Part shown: piece after piece, positions 6,583 through 7,418 of the stretch
Layout of the letters: each line of letters begins with the position of its first letter
Position numbering within the stretch: the stretch's first letter is position 1
NCBI GenBank assembly: GCA_030044695.1
Contig: JASIDM010000178.1
Span: 1-7,418 of the forward strand
Direction of reading: 5' to 3'
DNA: 7,418 nucleotides
Source: Thermoplasmata archaeon
GTDB lineage: Archaea; Thermoplasmatota; Thermoplasmata; Lutacidiplasmatales; UBA184
The notes under the pieces: model-generated
Told to the model about the DNA's origin: nothing
The model's input: the letters and a program-made list of their open reading frames with translations, nothing else
Databases searched by the model: none
Translations under genes and position numbers: made by a program

Positions 6583-6777
6583 ACCCGGTGCCCCCGGACC
6601 TGGCCTACGGGCCGGCTCGCGTGAACGGTCTGATGAGACGCCCCCGAGGGGAGCCGTCCGATCGAGCTCGTCGTCGGATGCGTCGGGTCGCCGAAGCAGG
6701 CGGGACAGCAAGGGCCCGGTCCGCCGTTGAGTCGGCCGAGGGAGACGGTGTACCTCTCGGGGCTCCGGAGGGCCGGA
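6583..6777. other. Gap between converging genes, no gene seen
   Basis: These 195 bases separate the ends of the peptidase gene and the minus-strand hepT. They are GC-rich throughout. No T-rich terminator, tRNA-like fold or credible small gene was found. Open frames crossing here are continuations of shadow frames from the flanking genes. Confidence 0.5.
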
Positions 6778-7155
6778 TCAGGGCTCCGCGGCCGAAGAAC
6801 GCCGTTCGTCCCGCGCTGAAGTCGAAGGGGCGCGGACCCGGCGCAGTTGGCGCTCGATCTTGGGCAATCGGTCTCGGACGAAAGCCCAAACCACCTCCGG
6901 GTCGGGTCGCATGTATTGATGGATGAGCCGGGTTCGTAGGTCGCGAAGATCCTTCCAGGGCACAAGAGGGTGGGAACGCTTGAGTCGTTGAGAGGCCTGG
7001 TCCGCCGACTCGGAAAGATGCTCAAGATGGTGGAACACGAGCTCCCGCGTGTCATAGTCCGTGAAGAAGGCGGTCCGGCCTCGGTCCGCGTATCCTCTTG
7101 TTCGTTCTATGGCCACCAGCATCTCGTCCAGTCGCAGTTCGTCGGGAGAGGTCAC
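6778..7155 (-). CDS. hepT: HepT-like ribonuclease toxin (DUF86/HEPN) of an MntA-HepT pair
   Basis: The 125-residue helical protein has the HEPN RNase motif R-x4-H-x-Y at Arg74, His79 and Tyr81 (RTRLIHQY). The context is typical of the family: a helix DLRDLRTRLIH before it, and DPEVVWAFVRDRLPKIERQL after it. HepT proteins cut RNA as dimers, and in studied systems the Tyr is the residue AMPylated by MntA to silence the toxin. The residue after Arg is Thr75, where many family members have Asn. The C-terminal 18 or so residues (APSTSARDERRSSAAEP) are probably disordered. The start is GTG at 7155-7153, overlapping the mntA stop as GTGA, so the two genes are translationally coupled in the usual mntA-hepT order. 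The system could act in defence or stabilisation, but the sequence does not show which. Confidence 0.85.
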   Translation of the reverse strand: MTSPDELRLDEMLVAIERTRGYADRGRTAFFTDYDTRELVFHHLEHLSESADQASQRLKRSHPLVPWKDLRDLRTRLIHQYMRPDPEVVWAFVRDRLPKIERQLRRVRAPSTSARDERRSSAAEP

Positions 7156-7418
7156 AGCGGAACCGCCTCGTGCAGGACCTGCGGGCGGACGAGGGGATGC
7201 AAGCCAGCCTCGGTCACCACGTCGACCCTCCGGCCCAGCAGGGTCCCCAACTCTCGTTCGAGGCGTAGCTGATCGAAGACGTCGGTCCCCTTGCGAAAGG
7301 TCACGAGGAGGTCGAGATCGCTCTCCTCGCGCGCCTGGCCCCGACGTACGGAACCGAACACTCGGACCCTCCGAGCGCCGTATCGGCGGGCGATCCGAAG
7401 GACCTCTCGCCGATGGCT
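7152..7418 (-). CDS. mntA: MntA-like nucleotidyltransferase antitoxin, N-terminus outside window
   Basis: The frame is open from the right edge to TGA at 7154-7152, giving 88 residues of a minimal nucleotidyltransferase. The signature G-S-x10-D-x-D is complete: FGSVRRG, then SDLDLLV. The third acidic position appears in RRVDVVTE. The helix REVLRIARRYGARRVRVFG before it matches the family's opening (typically 'ela.ryg...v.vFGS'). The true start is therefore upstream of the edge and the GTG at 7361 is an internal Val codon; probably only a few to about 20 residues are missing. Family members transfer AMP from ATP to the Tyr of the HepT RNase motif and so act as antitoxin. It is the first gene of the pair, overlapping hepT by four bases. 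Confidence 0.87.
   Translation of the reverse strand, partial: SHRREVLRIARRYGARRVRVFGSVRRGQAREESDLDLLVTFRKGTDVFDQLRLERELGTLLGRRVDVVTEAGLHPLVRPQVLHEAVPL

Noticed and set aside
3619..6711. Very long antisense open frame (about 1030 codons) opposite the peptidase gene
   Set aside because: Its composition is Arg/Gly/Ala/Asp-rich with no recognisable domain, and it mirrors the repeat structure of the sense gene. High GC at third positions removes stop codons from the opposite strand. The plus-strand frame has a signal peptide and catalytic motifs.
4095..6926. Long second plus-strand open frame (about 943 codons) overlapping the peptidase
   Set aside because: It is Arg/Gly/His-rich, low in hydrophobic residues and without motifs. 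It is a frame-shifted reading of the repetitive GC-rich peptidase gene and runs through the non-coding gap into the hepT region.

Overview
This GC-rich window most likely comes from an archaeon of the Thermoplasmata / Candidatus Thermoplasmatota. The main clue is the secreted peptidase, which carries repeats of the type 'ESGLPxGTxW' that are characteristic of surface proteins in that group. AT-rich TATA-like cores in front of genes point the same way. The taxonomic call is an inference from protein style, because the window has no rRNA or other marker gene.

Layout from left to right: (1) the C-terminal end of an unidentified plus-strand gene, stopping at 154-156; (2) a short gap between converging genes, with possible stem-loops; (3) a minus-strand dihydrofolate-reductase-family / RibD-C protein (310-888); (4) a divergent control region whose core is a 32-bp imperfect palindrome (952-983) around a TATA-like centre; (5) a plus-strand two-gene operon, an ArsR-type winged-helix regulator and an AHSA1/SRPBCC START-like protein, translationally coupled through an ATGA overlap; (6) a 227-bp gap holding a candidate promoter; (7) a 1502-residue secreted S53 (sedolisin/kumamolisin-type) acid peptidase that fills about 60% of the window; (8) a non-coding gap between converging genes; (9) a minus-strand MntA-HepT toxin-antitoxin pair in which HepT is complete and MntA runs off the right edge.

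The ArsR regulator, the SRPBCC protein and the divergent DHFR-like protein form one small regulon. The palindrome lies between the two divergent start sites, so it could let the ArsR protein control both directions. The peptidase has a signal peptide, a pro-kumamolisin activation domain and a catalytic domain with the Glu/Asp/Asp/Ser set in place. Its long C-terminal stalk has three ESGLP repeats and five tandem Ig/IPT-like repeats, each with its own cysteine pair. It has no visible C-terminal membrane anchor. The MntA-HepT pair is a separate module, read toward the peptidase gene.

I did not find a clearly new biological system. The points most worth a second look are the palindromic divergent operator, the peptidase's apparent loss of a calcium-ligand aspartate together with its extra cysteines, and the near-uniform Cys-paired repeat stalk.
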